Of a DNA stretch of 64,000 nt, positions 26,081-33,662 are shown in pieces. The DNA is from JAXMCK01 sp046349395. Lineage in GTDB: Bacteria; Pseudomonadota; Alphaproteobacteria; Geminicoccales; Geminicoccaceae. The notes beneath the pieces are model-generated. The model made no database searches. It saw only the letters and a list, made by a program, of their open reading frames with translations, and was not told the origin of the DNA. The stretch spans positions 62,001 through 126,000 of the forward strand of contig JAXMCK010000005.1 in the NCBI GenBank assembly GCA_046349395.1, read 5' to 3'. Every line of letters begins with the position of its first letter. Positions within the stretch are counted from its first letter, which is position 1. Made by a program: the position numbers and the translations under genes.

Positions 26081-26284
26081 ATGCACATTTCGAAGAACGA
26101 CCGACTCCTTTCCTGGCCTACGCTTAAGGCCAGGGTCCCCTACACGCGCCAGCACCTCCTCCGCCTTGAAAAGGACGGCAGGTTTCCGCCACGGATCAAG
26201 GTCGGCCCGGGCCGCGTCGCTTGGCTTGAGTCGGAGGTGAACGCCTGGATCGACGACCTCGCGGCGTCGCGGAAGGCGGCCTGA
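26081..26284 (+). CDS. AlpA-family transcriptional regulator / excisionase
   Basis: A 67-residue winged-helix protein of the AlpA/MerR-like excisionase type: LKARVPYTRQHLLRLEKDGR forms the helix-turn-helix and FPPRIKVGPGRVAWLESEV the wing. In P4 and related satellites AlpA activates the integrase or acts as excisionase. It could be the protein that binds the GTTACCCC repeats, but that is inference. It starts the replication gene run; DUF3102 begins 2 bp after its stop. Confidence 0.9.
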   Translation: MHISKNDRLLSWPTLKARVPYTRQHLLRLEKDGRFPPRIKVGPGRVAWLESEVNAWIDDLAASRKAA

Positions 26285-26286
26285 TC

Positions 26287-27051
26287 ATGATGGGCGAGCA
26301 GGTTGCCGCCGGCCCCGGGCAGGGCGCGGCGGCGGGCGAGGGCGGCGTCGAGCATAACGCTGGTCCGGTTGCCCTTCCAAAGGTTTACGCCGGCTTGCCG
26401 CCCGCTGAGGCGAGCAAGGCCCATGAAATTGCTCTTCGGATCAGGCACAGGGGCCACCGGTTCCAGATCGAGGTCGGGCGGGATCTGATCGCCGCAAAGG
26501 AGCTTCTCAAGCACGGTCGTTTCAGTAAGTGGCTGAAGACTGAGCTTGGGTGGAGCGAGCGCAGCGCCCAAAACTGGATGGGCGCCGCCCGGCTGGCGCA
26601 AGACAAACCCGAAATTGTTGCGGTTCTGCCGCCGACCGCGTTGTACGCGCTTGCGGCCCCTGGAGCGCCGGCCGCCGTTGTCGAGAAGATTCTTAACCGC
26701 GCCTCCGCCGGCGAGCCGGCGACCGTCACCGAGATCCGGCGGCAGATCAACGACGCCCGCCTTCGTGAACGCAACGAGGCATTCGCGGCGAAGCGCTTCG
26801 CAAAGGTATCGAAGAAGAAGCGTTGCGAGATCGAGCAGGCTCGTCAGGCCCAGCGTGACCGGTGGGAGCGCGACGAGCTTCGGCGGAACGATGCCGCGGC
26901 CGAGGCGGCCTCCATCATCATCGCGGCGCTGGACGCGGATAGCCTGACCCGGCTGCGTGCTCTTCTGGGTAGGACTGACGGGCCCCGTCTTGTTCTGGCG
27001 CTCGCGCCGACGGAGGTGGCCGAAAACTTGGCTGCCGGAGGCGAGGCGTGA
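26287..27051 (+). CDS. DUF3102 domain protein
   Basis: A 254-residue protein with the DUF3102 core (about residues 50-110): GRDLIAAKELLKHGRFSKWL then LGWSERSAQNWM, a helix-turn-helix-like pattern. The C-terminal half is a long charged helix (about 140-215). DUF3102 proteins are common in phages and satellites next to replication genes and are probably DNA-binding; the precise role is unknown. The stop overlaps the primase start (GTGA). Confidence 0.85.
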   Translation: MMGEQVAAGPGQGAAAGEGGVEHNAGPVALPKVYAGLPPAEASKAHEIALRIRHRGHRFQIEVGRDLIAAKELLKHGRFSKWLKTELGWSERSAQNWMGAARLAQDKPEIVAVLPPTALYALAAPGAPAAVVEKILNRASAGEPATVTEIRRQINDARLRERNEAFAAKRFAKVSKKKRCEIEQARQAQRDRWERDELRRNDAAAEAASIIIAALDADSLTRLRALLGRTDGPRLVLALAPTEVAENLAAGGEA

Positions 27052-29642
27052 CCGATATCGCCGTCGATCCCGCCCAGATTTCGCGCTTCGTCGACGCGCT
27101 GTTCTGTCACGCGAGTGAGGGCGGCTTTGTCTCGCTTCGCTCGTTCTACGACGACAAGCTTGCCCGTCAGCAAAACGAAAAACCCGTGGAGGTGCGCTCC
27201 GTCAAGCTGAACGGTTGCGGCCTCGACCCCGTGGTCACCATGGCGACGCAGATCGCGGAACGTGCCGTTGCCGCCACCCGTCCCGTTGTTGTTTGCCCCC
27301 CAATCGCGACCTTCTCCTCGGCGGCGGTGGCGAGTGAGAAGGCGCTCCTGGAAGGGCTGACGCTCAGCGTCGAGTTGGACGATCACGCCGCCGATGCCGT
27401 CGGCATGCTCAGAGCGATTTTGGGGGCGCCCACGCTCGTCGTCGCCAGCGGAGGCGAGTGGACCGATCCCAACACGGGCGAGGTGGCGCCCAAGCTCCAT
27501 GCGCACTGGCGCCTCGTCGAGCCTAGTCAGAGCGTGGAGGAACACCAGCGCCTGCGGCGGGCCCGGGCACTCGCCTGCGACCTCGTGGGGGCCGATGCCA
27601 CGTCGAAGAGCATCGTGCACCCGATCCGCTGGGCGGGCACCGTCCACCGCAAGAACCCCAACCGGCCCCGTTTGGCACGGATCCTCGAGGAGAACACCGA
27701 CTCTGAGATAGTGCTCAACGATGCTCTGAGCGAGCTTGAGGGCTTGGAGGCTCTGCGCGACAGCGTGGACACGCGACACTGGCATCCCCCGTCGAGTTGC
27801 TCGACGGGGGATGCCGACCTGCTCCTTGGCTGCGCTGAGCGGATCGAGAACGCCGAACTTCCCTGGGCAGCCTGGAACCGGATTGGCATGGCGTTCTGGC
27901 GGGCCAGCCAGGGCTCCGAGGTGGGGCTCGCGGCCTTTCGCGTGTTCTCCGCCAAGTCGGCCAAGGACGACGAGGCCGTCGCGCGGGCCAGGTGGAACCA
28001 CTTTGCCGACAGCCCGCCGGACCGGATTGGCATCGGTACGCTGGTCCACGAGGCCCGGAAGGCCGACCCGTATTTTCGTCGCCGCAATAAGACCGCAGCC
28101 GACACGGAGGAGCCGAACGACGATCAGCTCGGCGACTTTACGCACGATACGATGGCGCGCCGTATGGGCGAGAAGTGGGCGTCTGTTGCCCGTCACGTCG
28201 CGCAATGGGGCAAGTGGCTTCACTGGAGCGGAAGCCGCTGGGCGTTCGACGATCGCCTGCAGCATATGACCCACTGTCGCGATTTTCTCCGCAACGAAGG
28301 TGATCGTCTCGTCGCGCGGGCCCTGAAAATGGCGGATCAGGAGAAGGACGAGAAGAAGGCGGAGGGGCTTGTCGCCTGGGCGAAGGATCGGGCGAAGGTC
28401 ATGCGCTCGGGTCCTTTCATCGCCCACGTCGTGAGCTTGGCGCGATCGAACAGTGAGCTGGCGGCCGGGGTCGAGGAGTGGGACCGAGATCCGTGGTCGC
28501 TCGGGACGCCCGGCGGCACCGTCGAGTTGCGCACGGGGCGGTTGCGCCCGGCCACGCCCCAGGACTGCATCACGAAGAGCACCGCGGTCGCGCCGGCCAC
28601 TCCTGGCACCCCGGCTCCGGTGTGGCAGAGCTTCCTAGAGCGCATCTTCAAGCACGATCCTGAACTCGTGCCGTTCGTGCGGCGCGCCATTGGCTACGCG
28701 CTCATCGGCAGCACGGACGAGCACGTCCTGTTCTTCAACTGGGGACAGGGCGGAAACGGCAAGGGCGTCTTGCTCAATTCCGTAAGTGGGATGCTTGGCG
28801 ACTACGCGACGGTGGCTCCCCAGGACTTGCTGCTCGTCACGCAATCGGACCGACACCCCTGCGACATGGCGATGCTCCGCGGGGCGCGGTTCGTCACCGC
28901 CCAGGAGCTTGGCACGGGCCGGGCTTGGGATGAGCCGAAGCTCAAGAGCCTGACGGGCGGCGACGCGATCACCGCCCGGTTCATGAGGCAGGACTTCTTT
29001 ACCTACCAGCCGGCGTTCACGCTGTTCGTGGCCGGCAACCACAAGCCAAGGTTCAAGGGCGTTGATCAGGCCATCCGGCGGCGGCTGCTGCTGTTGCCAT
29101 TCCTGCAGAACATCCCGGACTCGGAGCGTGACCCGGCTCTGCCCAACAAGCTGCGGGCAGAGTGGCCCGCCATCCTGCGCTGGGCCATCGAGGGCTGCCT
29201 CGAGTACCAGAGGATCGGTCTGCAGCCTCCGGCCGGTGTGCGGGTCGCAACCGACAACTACCTGAACGCCGAAGACGATCTCGGCCAGTGGCTCGACGAT
29301 TGCTGCATCGTCTCTGCTCGAATCGACTGGACCTCGCTTGGGTCGCTCTACGCCTCGTACACGGTGTGGGCCGAAGCGCGTGGTCAGCACCCCGGCACGC
29401 TCAAGGGGCTGAGCAAAAATCTCGACGAGCGGGGCTTCTACGGGGAGAAGCGGGCGGTCGGCATGGGCTTTAAGGGCGTCGGATTGGCTGCGCCTTCGGA
29501 CGCCAATGACGCAAATGACGGAAACCCCCTTAATGGCCGTATTGATCCGCTAGGCGCGCGGGCGGGCGCGCAATACCGTGAATATGTGGCCGACCGTCAT
29601 TTCCGTCATAGCGACGACGATGACCAGGAGATCGTCCTGTGA
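27048..29642 (+). CDS. P4-type primase / SF3 helicase
   Basis: An 864-residue replication protein. The N-terminal part resembles an archaeo-eukaryotic-type primase (ELDDHA acidic pair, then KLHAHWRL). A linker and D5-type domain follow, then an SF3 helicase/ATPase with Walker A GQGGNGKG (residues 566-573), the DFFTYQPAFTLFVAGN block and the arginine-finger region RRRLLLLPF. Such proteins prime and unwind at the element's own origin, so the island probably replicates after excision. GTG start overlaps DUF3102 by 4 bp and the next gene by 4 bp. Confidence 0.94.
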   Translation: MTDIAVDPAQISRFVDALFCHASEGGFVSLRSFYDDKLARQQNEKPVEVRSVKLNGCGLDPVVTMATQIAERAVAATRPVVVCPPIATFSSAAVASEKALLEGLTLSVELDDHAADAVGMLRAILGAPTLVVASGGEWTDPNTGEVAPKLHAHWRLVEPSQSVEEHQRLRRARALACDLVGADATSKSIVHPIRWAGTVHRKNPNRPRLARILEENTDSEIVLNDALSELEGLEALRDSVDTRHWHPPSSCSTGDADLLLGCAERIENAELPWAAWNRIGMAFWRASQGSEVGLAAFRVFSAKSAKDDEAVARARWNHFADSPPDRIGIGTLVHEARKADPYFRRRNKTAADTEEPNDDQLGDFTHDTMARRMGEKWASVARHVAQWGKWLHWSGSRWAFDDRLQHMTHCRDFLRNEGDRLVARALKMADQEKDEKKAEGLVAWAKDRAKVMRSGPFIAHVVSLARSNSELAAGVEEWDRDPWSLGTPGGTVELRTGRLRPATPQDCITKSTAVAPATPGTPAPVWQSFLERIFKHDPELVPFVRRAIGYALIGSTDEHVLFFNWGQGGNGKGVLLNSVSGMLGDYATVAPQDLLLVTQSDRHPCDMAMLRGARFVTAQELGTGRAWDEPKLKSLTGGDAITARFMRQDFFTYQPAFTLFVAGNHKPRFKGVDQAIRRRLLLLPFLQNIPDSERDPALPNKLRAEWPAILRWAIEGCLEYQRIGLQPPAGVRVATDNYLNAEDDLGQWLDDCCIVSARIDWTSLGSLYASYTVWAEARGQHPGTLKGLSKNLDERGFYGEKRAVGMGFKGVGLAAPSDANDANDGNPLNGRIDPLGARAGAQYREYVADRHFRHSDDDDQEIVL

Positions 29643-29995
29643 GCCGCGCCGTGGAACTGCTGAAGGACGCGGTTCGCGAGGGCGTCGAGTTTCGCGTTGA
29701 CGGTCATCTGCTTCTCCTCAAGGGCCGCCCCTCGGCCGATCTTGTCGCTGCTCTGCGGGCTGCCAAGCCCGAGATCATGGCCCTGTTGAGGGGCGACGCC
29801 TGCCGTATCTGTGGCGAGCGGATCAACGCCGATAACTGGCGTGACCCCGCAGGTCCCCGCGCACTTCCCTTCGCTGACGGGACGAGCGTGCACGTGTCAT
29901 GTGACCGGGAGGACTTGATGCGGCGGGCCCAGCTTGCGGTTCTCCCGTTGAACGATCCCGCCGAGGGCTGGCTGCGGGGCGAGGTCGAGGAATGA
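29639..29995 (+). CDS. Small protein with TubC-like N-terminal domain and Cys motif
   Basis: A 118-residue protein. Residues 1-50 match the TubC N-terminal docking-type fold (ELLKDAVREGVEF, then VDGHLLLLKG, ending PEIMALLRG). A possible zinc knuckle CRICGE with a later HVSC lies at about 55-90. Small proteins of this kind follow primase genes in satellites; the function is unknown. GTG start overlaps the primase stop (GTGA), and its own stop overlaps the next ATG. Confidence 0.75.
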   Translation: MSRAVELLKDAVREGVEFRVDGHLLLLKGRPSADLVAALRAAKPEIMALLRGDACRICGERINADNWRDPAGPRALPFADGTSVHVSCDREDLMRRAQLAVLPLNDPAEGWLRGEVEE

Positions 29996-30267
29996 GACCC
30001 ATTCCAGACCGGGCGGCCGGGGTTCGGGCTGCAATCCGCCTACTACGGGGCGGCAACGAGAGCGTGGCGATACCCGTCCTCGAGGAGCTGCCGAAGGCAT
30101 TTCTGTTCGGGATCAAGCACCCCCGCGCCGCCTCATACATGACGGGTAGGACGAACGGAGAGGCGTCGATCATTGAACGACTAAGCCTCAATATCTTGCG
30201 CAAGACGGCGGGTACCCGTCGCCCGCCGACTGGGCGTCCTGCTGTGAGGCCAAGTTCCTGGAGATGA
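29992..30267 (+). CDS. Hypothetical small island protein
   Basis: A 91-residue basic protein, ATGA-coupled at both ends, which is the main support for it being real. It has no recognised motif; a central ASYMTGRTNGEASIIERLSL segment is the most structured part and the C terminus is Arg/Pro-rich. Confidence 0.5.
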   Translation: MRPIPDRAAGVRAAIRLLRGGNESVAIPVLEELPKAFLFGIKHPRAASYMTGRTNGEASIIERLSLNILRKTAGTRRPPTGRPAVRPSSWR

Positions 30268-30530
30268 ACATGCACACGAGAAGGCGCGCGACCCGCTCCG
30301 GGGGCAACCACGAGGCTGTCGCAGGCGAGCGGGCAAAGCGATTGCTCGACGGATTTGGCAAGCTGATCGTCGCGACGGCCAATCGCGAGCGGGTGGACGG
30401 CGCCACCGTGGCGGTCGGCGCGATCGCGGCAGCGGGCAACATCTATTCCGCCGAGCGCGGGTGGGCGGCCCTGCGGCAGTTGCTGCTCACCCTGGCCGCC
30501 GAGATCGCACCCGACGAGGGACTCCAGTGA
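30264..30530 (+). CDS. Hypothetical small island protein
   Basis: An 88-residue mostly helical protein with a basic N terminus and an Ala/Val-rich middle. It is coupled by ATGA to the gene before and by GTGA to the gene after. ATG 30270 is an alternative start. No function recognised. Confidence 0.5.
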   Translation: MNMHTRRRATRSGGNHEAVAGERAKRLLDGFGKLIVATANRERVDGATVAVGAIAAAGNIYSAERGWAALRQLLLTLAAEIAPDEGLQ

Positions 30531-30826
30531 CGGCCCTAGGTCGCATCCGGGACGTGTTGCGTGATGCCCTCGCCGCCTTAGACGCGATCGTCGACGAACC
30601 TGCCGTCGATCTGGAACAGATCGCAGCCGACTGGTACTGCCGTCGAGTGCAGTTGTTGACCGAAGCGGGGCGCTCGTCATCCGAAGGTGACGACCTGGAA
30701 GCCGCAGCCCTTGTCGGTCTCGTGCTGAGCCGTGAGCGGGTGCGGGACCTACGTCGTCGGTTCGCTCCGGAAGCCTGGACTCGTCCTGGCAGAAGGCCGT
30801 TGAAGGCGCCTGACAGGCGAATTTGA
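30527..30826 (+). CDS. Hypothetical small island protein
   Basis: A 99-residue helical, acidic-then-basic protein starting at GTG 30527, which overlaps the previous stop. The frame runs further upstream as a shadow of its neighbour. IAADWYCRRVQLL is its only distinctive block. Function unknown. Confidence 0.5.
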   Translation: MTALGRIRDVLRDALAALDAIVDEPAVDLEQIAADWYCRRVQLLTEAGRSSSEGDDLEAAALVGLVLSRERVRDLRRRFAPEAWTRPGRRPLKAPDRRI

Positions 30827-30876
30827 CGGCGAGAAATCGCTCTGGCTGTTCAGAGCCCGGATCACCGGGAGCAGAC

Positions 30877-31791
30877 ATGGCCGCTCGTCGCCTCGATCTT
30901 ACCGTCACGCCCGGACCGCGCGAGATGCCGCCGTCGCCCGCGTCCAGCCCTGCGGTGATCGCCGCGGGCAAGCTCGTCGACCTCGCCCAGAAGGCCAGGG
31001 ACTCGGCTGCTCAGGCCCTTGCCGCCGCTGAGGCTGCCGCCGAGGCTGGCGACGACGTGGTCGCCGCCGAGGCGCTGGATCGGCTGGCCAAGGGCCAGGA
31101 CCTCGTCGTCGACGACACCGATGCACGGGCCGAACTGGACGCCGCAAGGCGTCGACTGGCCGCTGCCGAGCTTGCGCTCGTTCTCGCAAAAACCAGGTGG
31201 GCCGAATCGCTCGCCACGGCCCGGGAAGCGTTCCGGGTCCAGATGACTCCGCTGCTGCGGCAGGCCCTCCACTCGGCCCGCGATGTCATCGCGATGGCCG
31301 TCCAGGCGAACGACCGTCTCCGTGAGGTGTGCACCTACGCCAATCTGCACGACGCCGAGATGCCGCCGCCGTGGGCGATGGCCTACCCGATGCCGACGGG
31401 CGACAAGCTCGAGTTCCTCACCCAGGCCCGCGACGAGCTGCTGACACCCCGCAAGGTGGAGCCGGCGGCCGGAACGGTGGCGATCAAGATGTTGATCGAC
31501 ACGGCCCTTCACAGAGCCGGTGATCGGATCGGCTTGCCGGAACAGGATGCGGTCACCTGGATCCGCTCCGGTGTCGCGGCACCCGTCGACGAGGCCGTCG
31601 CCCGACGGCTGAAGGTCGACAACCTCGTGAGGTTCGATCGCCCGCAAAAGGTGCGGGTGCTGAAGGACTTCGTTCCGGTCGACGGAACCTGGACGCCGTC
31701 CGGCACCGAGACGGTTTTCGACGCAGCGACGGCAAGCCGACTCGTCAACATGTCCTACGGCGTTTCTTTGGGAGATGCCCATGCTTATTGA
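30877..31791 (+). CDS. Coiled-coil island protein, possibly phage-derived
   Basis: A 304-residue protein. Residues ~20-110 form an Ala-rich coiled coil and the C-terminal half is globular (TVAIKMLIDTALHRAGDRIG). It lies directly upstream of the prohead protease, where morphogenesis or scaffold genes often sit, but I recognise no family. ATG 30877 has GGGAG 5 bp upstream; a TTG at 30823 would overlap the previous stop. The last 11 bp overlap the protease gene. Confidence 0.65.
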   Translation: MAARRLDLTVTPGPREMPPSPASSPAVIAAGKLVDLAQKARDSAAQALAAAEAAAEAGDDVVAAEALDRLAKGQDLVVDDTDARAELDAARRRLAAAELALVLAKTRWAESLATAREAFRVQMTPLLRQALHSARDVIAMAVQANDRLREVCTYANLHDAEMPPPWAMAYPMPTGDKLEFLTQARDELLTPRKVEPAAGTVAIKMLIDTALHRAGDRIGLPEQDAVTWIRSGVAAPVDEAVARRLKVDNLVRFDRPQKVRVLKDFVPVDGTWTPSGTETVFDAATASRLVNMSYGVSLGDAHAY

Positions 31792-32785
31792 CGACGAGCC
31801 GCGGCCGCCCGCCCGTCGAGTGCGGTGCAAGGTACTGCGGCCGACCGTGGTCGAGGGCCGCCGGTTCCGGCCCGGCGAAGTCGTGGCACTGACCAGCGGC
31901 GACGCAAAGTTGCTGAGGTGGGCAGGGAACGTCGAGACCATCGGCCCGATCGAGCCCGGTGAGTACGTAACGAAAGAGGCGACGGAACAGCGCCAGCATA
32001 GCCTCGTGATGCCGTTCACGGTCACGAAGTCGGCCGACGGTGCCCGCAAGTTCACCGCCGTCGCTTCTACTTCGGCGCCGGACCGCCACGGCGACACCAT
32101 AGATCAGTCCGGGTGGGATCTGACGAGCTACCGGCGAAATCCGACGGTACTATTCGGTCATGACTATGCGGCATTGCCGATCGCCAAGGCGAGCGAAGTC
32201 GGTGTGCGCGGCGGCAAGTTGATGGTGACGGTCGAATTCGCACCGCCGGGTATCTCGACAAAGGGCGATGCCGTTTGGGGCATGATCGAGCACGGCCTGC
32301 TCAATGCCCTGTCCGTCGGGTTCCGCCCGGTGTCGTGGGAGTTCACCGACACGGGCGTGCACTACCGGAAAATGGAGCTTCTCGAGGTGTCCGTCGTCGC
32401 GGTGCCGGCGAATGGAGAGGCATTGATCCAGTCGCGGTTGCCGACGGCACGGGCCGCCGAGCCTTCCGTCACGAGGGCCGATGCCCCGACCGTGGTCCGG
32501 ACCGTCGAGACGCAGGCCGATCCCGCCATGCAGTTGCGATACCAAGTCTGGCGCGGCCACAAGGCCGAGCAACTGTTGCGACGCCAGAACGCGATCAGCA
32601 CGGCGAGGAAGGCCGATGTCGCCGGGCGCAATCTGGTCCGTGCCGAGCTGGCCCGACGCCGTGGTGACGAGCGGGGGGAGGAGCTGGCGTTGCGTATGGC
32701 CGCGATCGCACTGCCCCCGAGCGAGGCCCAGGCTGCCCGGGCGATCCTGCGGCGGGCCGAAGTCGATCGGCTGAAGTCATCGTGA
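31781..32785 (+). CDS. HK97-family prohead protease
   Basis: A 334-residue serine protease of the caudovirus prohead family, which cleaves capsid scaffolds during phage assembly. An N-terminal ~60-residue extension (FRPGEVVALTSGDAKLLRWAG) precedes the protease core (about 70-225) with His about 127 (LFGHDYAALPIAKA), Ser about 178 (NALSVGFRP) and ELLEVSVVAVPAN. The C-terminal ~100 residues are helical and basic. ATG 31781 has GGGAG at ideal spacing; ATG 31775 is adjacent. No capsid gene follows, which is unusual. Confidence 0.92.
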   Translation: MLIDDEPRPPARRVRCKVLRPTVVEGRRFRPGEVVALTSGDAKLLRWAGNVETIGPIEPGEYVTKEATEQRQHSLVMPFTVTKSADGARKFTAVASTSAPDRHGDTIDQSGWDLTSYRRNPTVLFGHDYAALPIAKASEVGVRGGKLMVTVEFAPPGISTKGDAVWGMIEHGLLNALSVGFRPVSWEFTDTGVHYRKMELLEVSVVAVPANGEALIQSRLPTARAAEPSVTRADAPTVVRTVETQADPAMQLRYQVWRGHKAEQLLRRQNAISTARKADVAGRNLVRAELARRRGDERGEELALRMAAIALPPSEAQAARAILRRAEVDRLKSS

Positions 32786-33108
32786 TCACCCTACCCTGTC
32801 GCCGAAAGTGTTCGACGCGTCCGACGCAGGCCGGTGTCGGACATTGGCCCGCGGTGGCAGGTGTCGGTGAGCCGGCGGGCTGCCATGCATCAGTCCGCCG
32901 GCAATACCGGGCAAGTAATGGACGGAGGGTAGGGGGGGGAGTCTATCTCCAAGCAACTCGCCCCTTACAACCGGCGTCGGGCATAAACTGCGCTAAATCC
33001 GACGTTTCGGGAATCGCCTAGGCTTCTTCATGAGGAGCCGTTGAACGGGCGCCACTTACGGCCTAGTCCGCCGTACGCGGCGCCCCATCGGTCGAGCATC
33101 AGATCGTG
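32786..33108. other. Gap after the prohead protease
   Basis: No supported gene on either strand in 323 bp. It holds a hairpin (32871-32902) and a G-run near 32930-32940. A major capsid gene would be expected in this position and is absent. It marks the switch to minus-strand cargo. Confidence 0.5.
32871..32902 (+). terminator. Hairpin after the prohead protease gene
   Basis: A perfect 8-bp stem GCCGGCGG / CCGCCGGC with a 16-nt loop, 85 bp after the stop. There is no T-run, so it is only a possible terminator. Confidence 0.3.
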
Positions 33109-33558
33109 CTATCCCTCGATGTCTCCGCCACTCAAGGCGATCAGTTCCTCGCTTCGACCGGGCGGGAACTCGAGGTGTCGTGGCCAATCGTCTGCCGTGT
33201 CGAACCAGTGCAGGCGCTCCTTGCACCAGACATGCAGGGTCGCAAGTCTCGCGACCGGCAACGCCTCCGCCAAATCAAGGCTGCCGACGGCTAGGCTTGT
33301 CTCGTGGACGCGGTGAAACCCGATAGTGCTCCCGCAGGCCGAGCAGAAACTCCGCTGCACGTCTTTAGACGAACGGTAGCGCGTCGGCTCCGCGCCGAGC
33401 CAACTCACGGCACCTGCCGGGAAGCCGACGTAGGTAGCGAGGGGCGATCCGGTGTGTTTGCGGCACATGTCGCAGTGGCAATGGCAGACCCACAAGGGTT
33501 CCGCATCAACGTGGTAACGCACGGTCCCACACAAACACCCTCCCGTCATTGCCGTCAT
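33109..33558 (-). CDS. GFA/CENP-V family zinc protein
   Basis: A 149-residue protein of the glutathione-dependent formaldehyde-activating (GFA)/CENP-V fold. Zinc-binding cysteines lie in GGCLCGTVRY, VCHCHCDMCRK and FCSACGSTIGF. Family members bind glutathione adducts or are of unknown role. ATG 33558 has AAAGGA at good spacing; the longer upstream frame is unsupported. It sits inside the island and is probably cargo; the RTX gene upstream on the same strand ends 104 bp away. Confidence 0.9.
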   Translation of the reverse strand: MTAMTGGCLCGTVRYHVDAEPLWVCHCHCDMCRKHTGSPLATYVGFPAGAVSWLGAEPTRYRSSKDVQRSFCSACGSTIGFHRVHETSLAVGSLDLAEALPVARLATLHVWCKERLHWFDTADDWPRHLEFPPGRSEELIALSGGDIEG

Positions 33559-33662
33559 GAAACCATCCTTTTGCGCTGTCACACCTCGTGAACAGTCGAG
33601 GTAACGCTGGTCGCCAAGCACCTGAGGCGACGCCTCCAGCCATCCAAGGTCCGCGGCCAGCT

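Noticed and set aside
32782..33021. 79-codon frame after the prohead protease, overlapping its stop
   Set aside because: No Shine-Dalgarno beyond the overlap, it contains the hairpin and G-run, and its composition is not protein-like.
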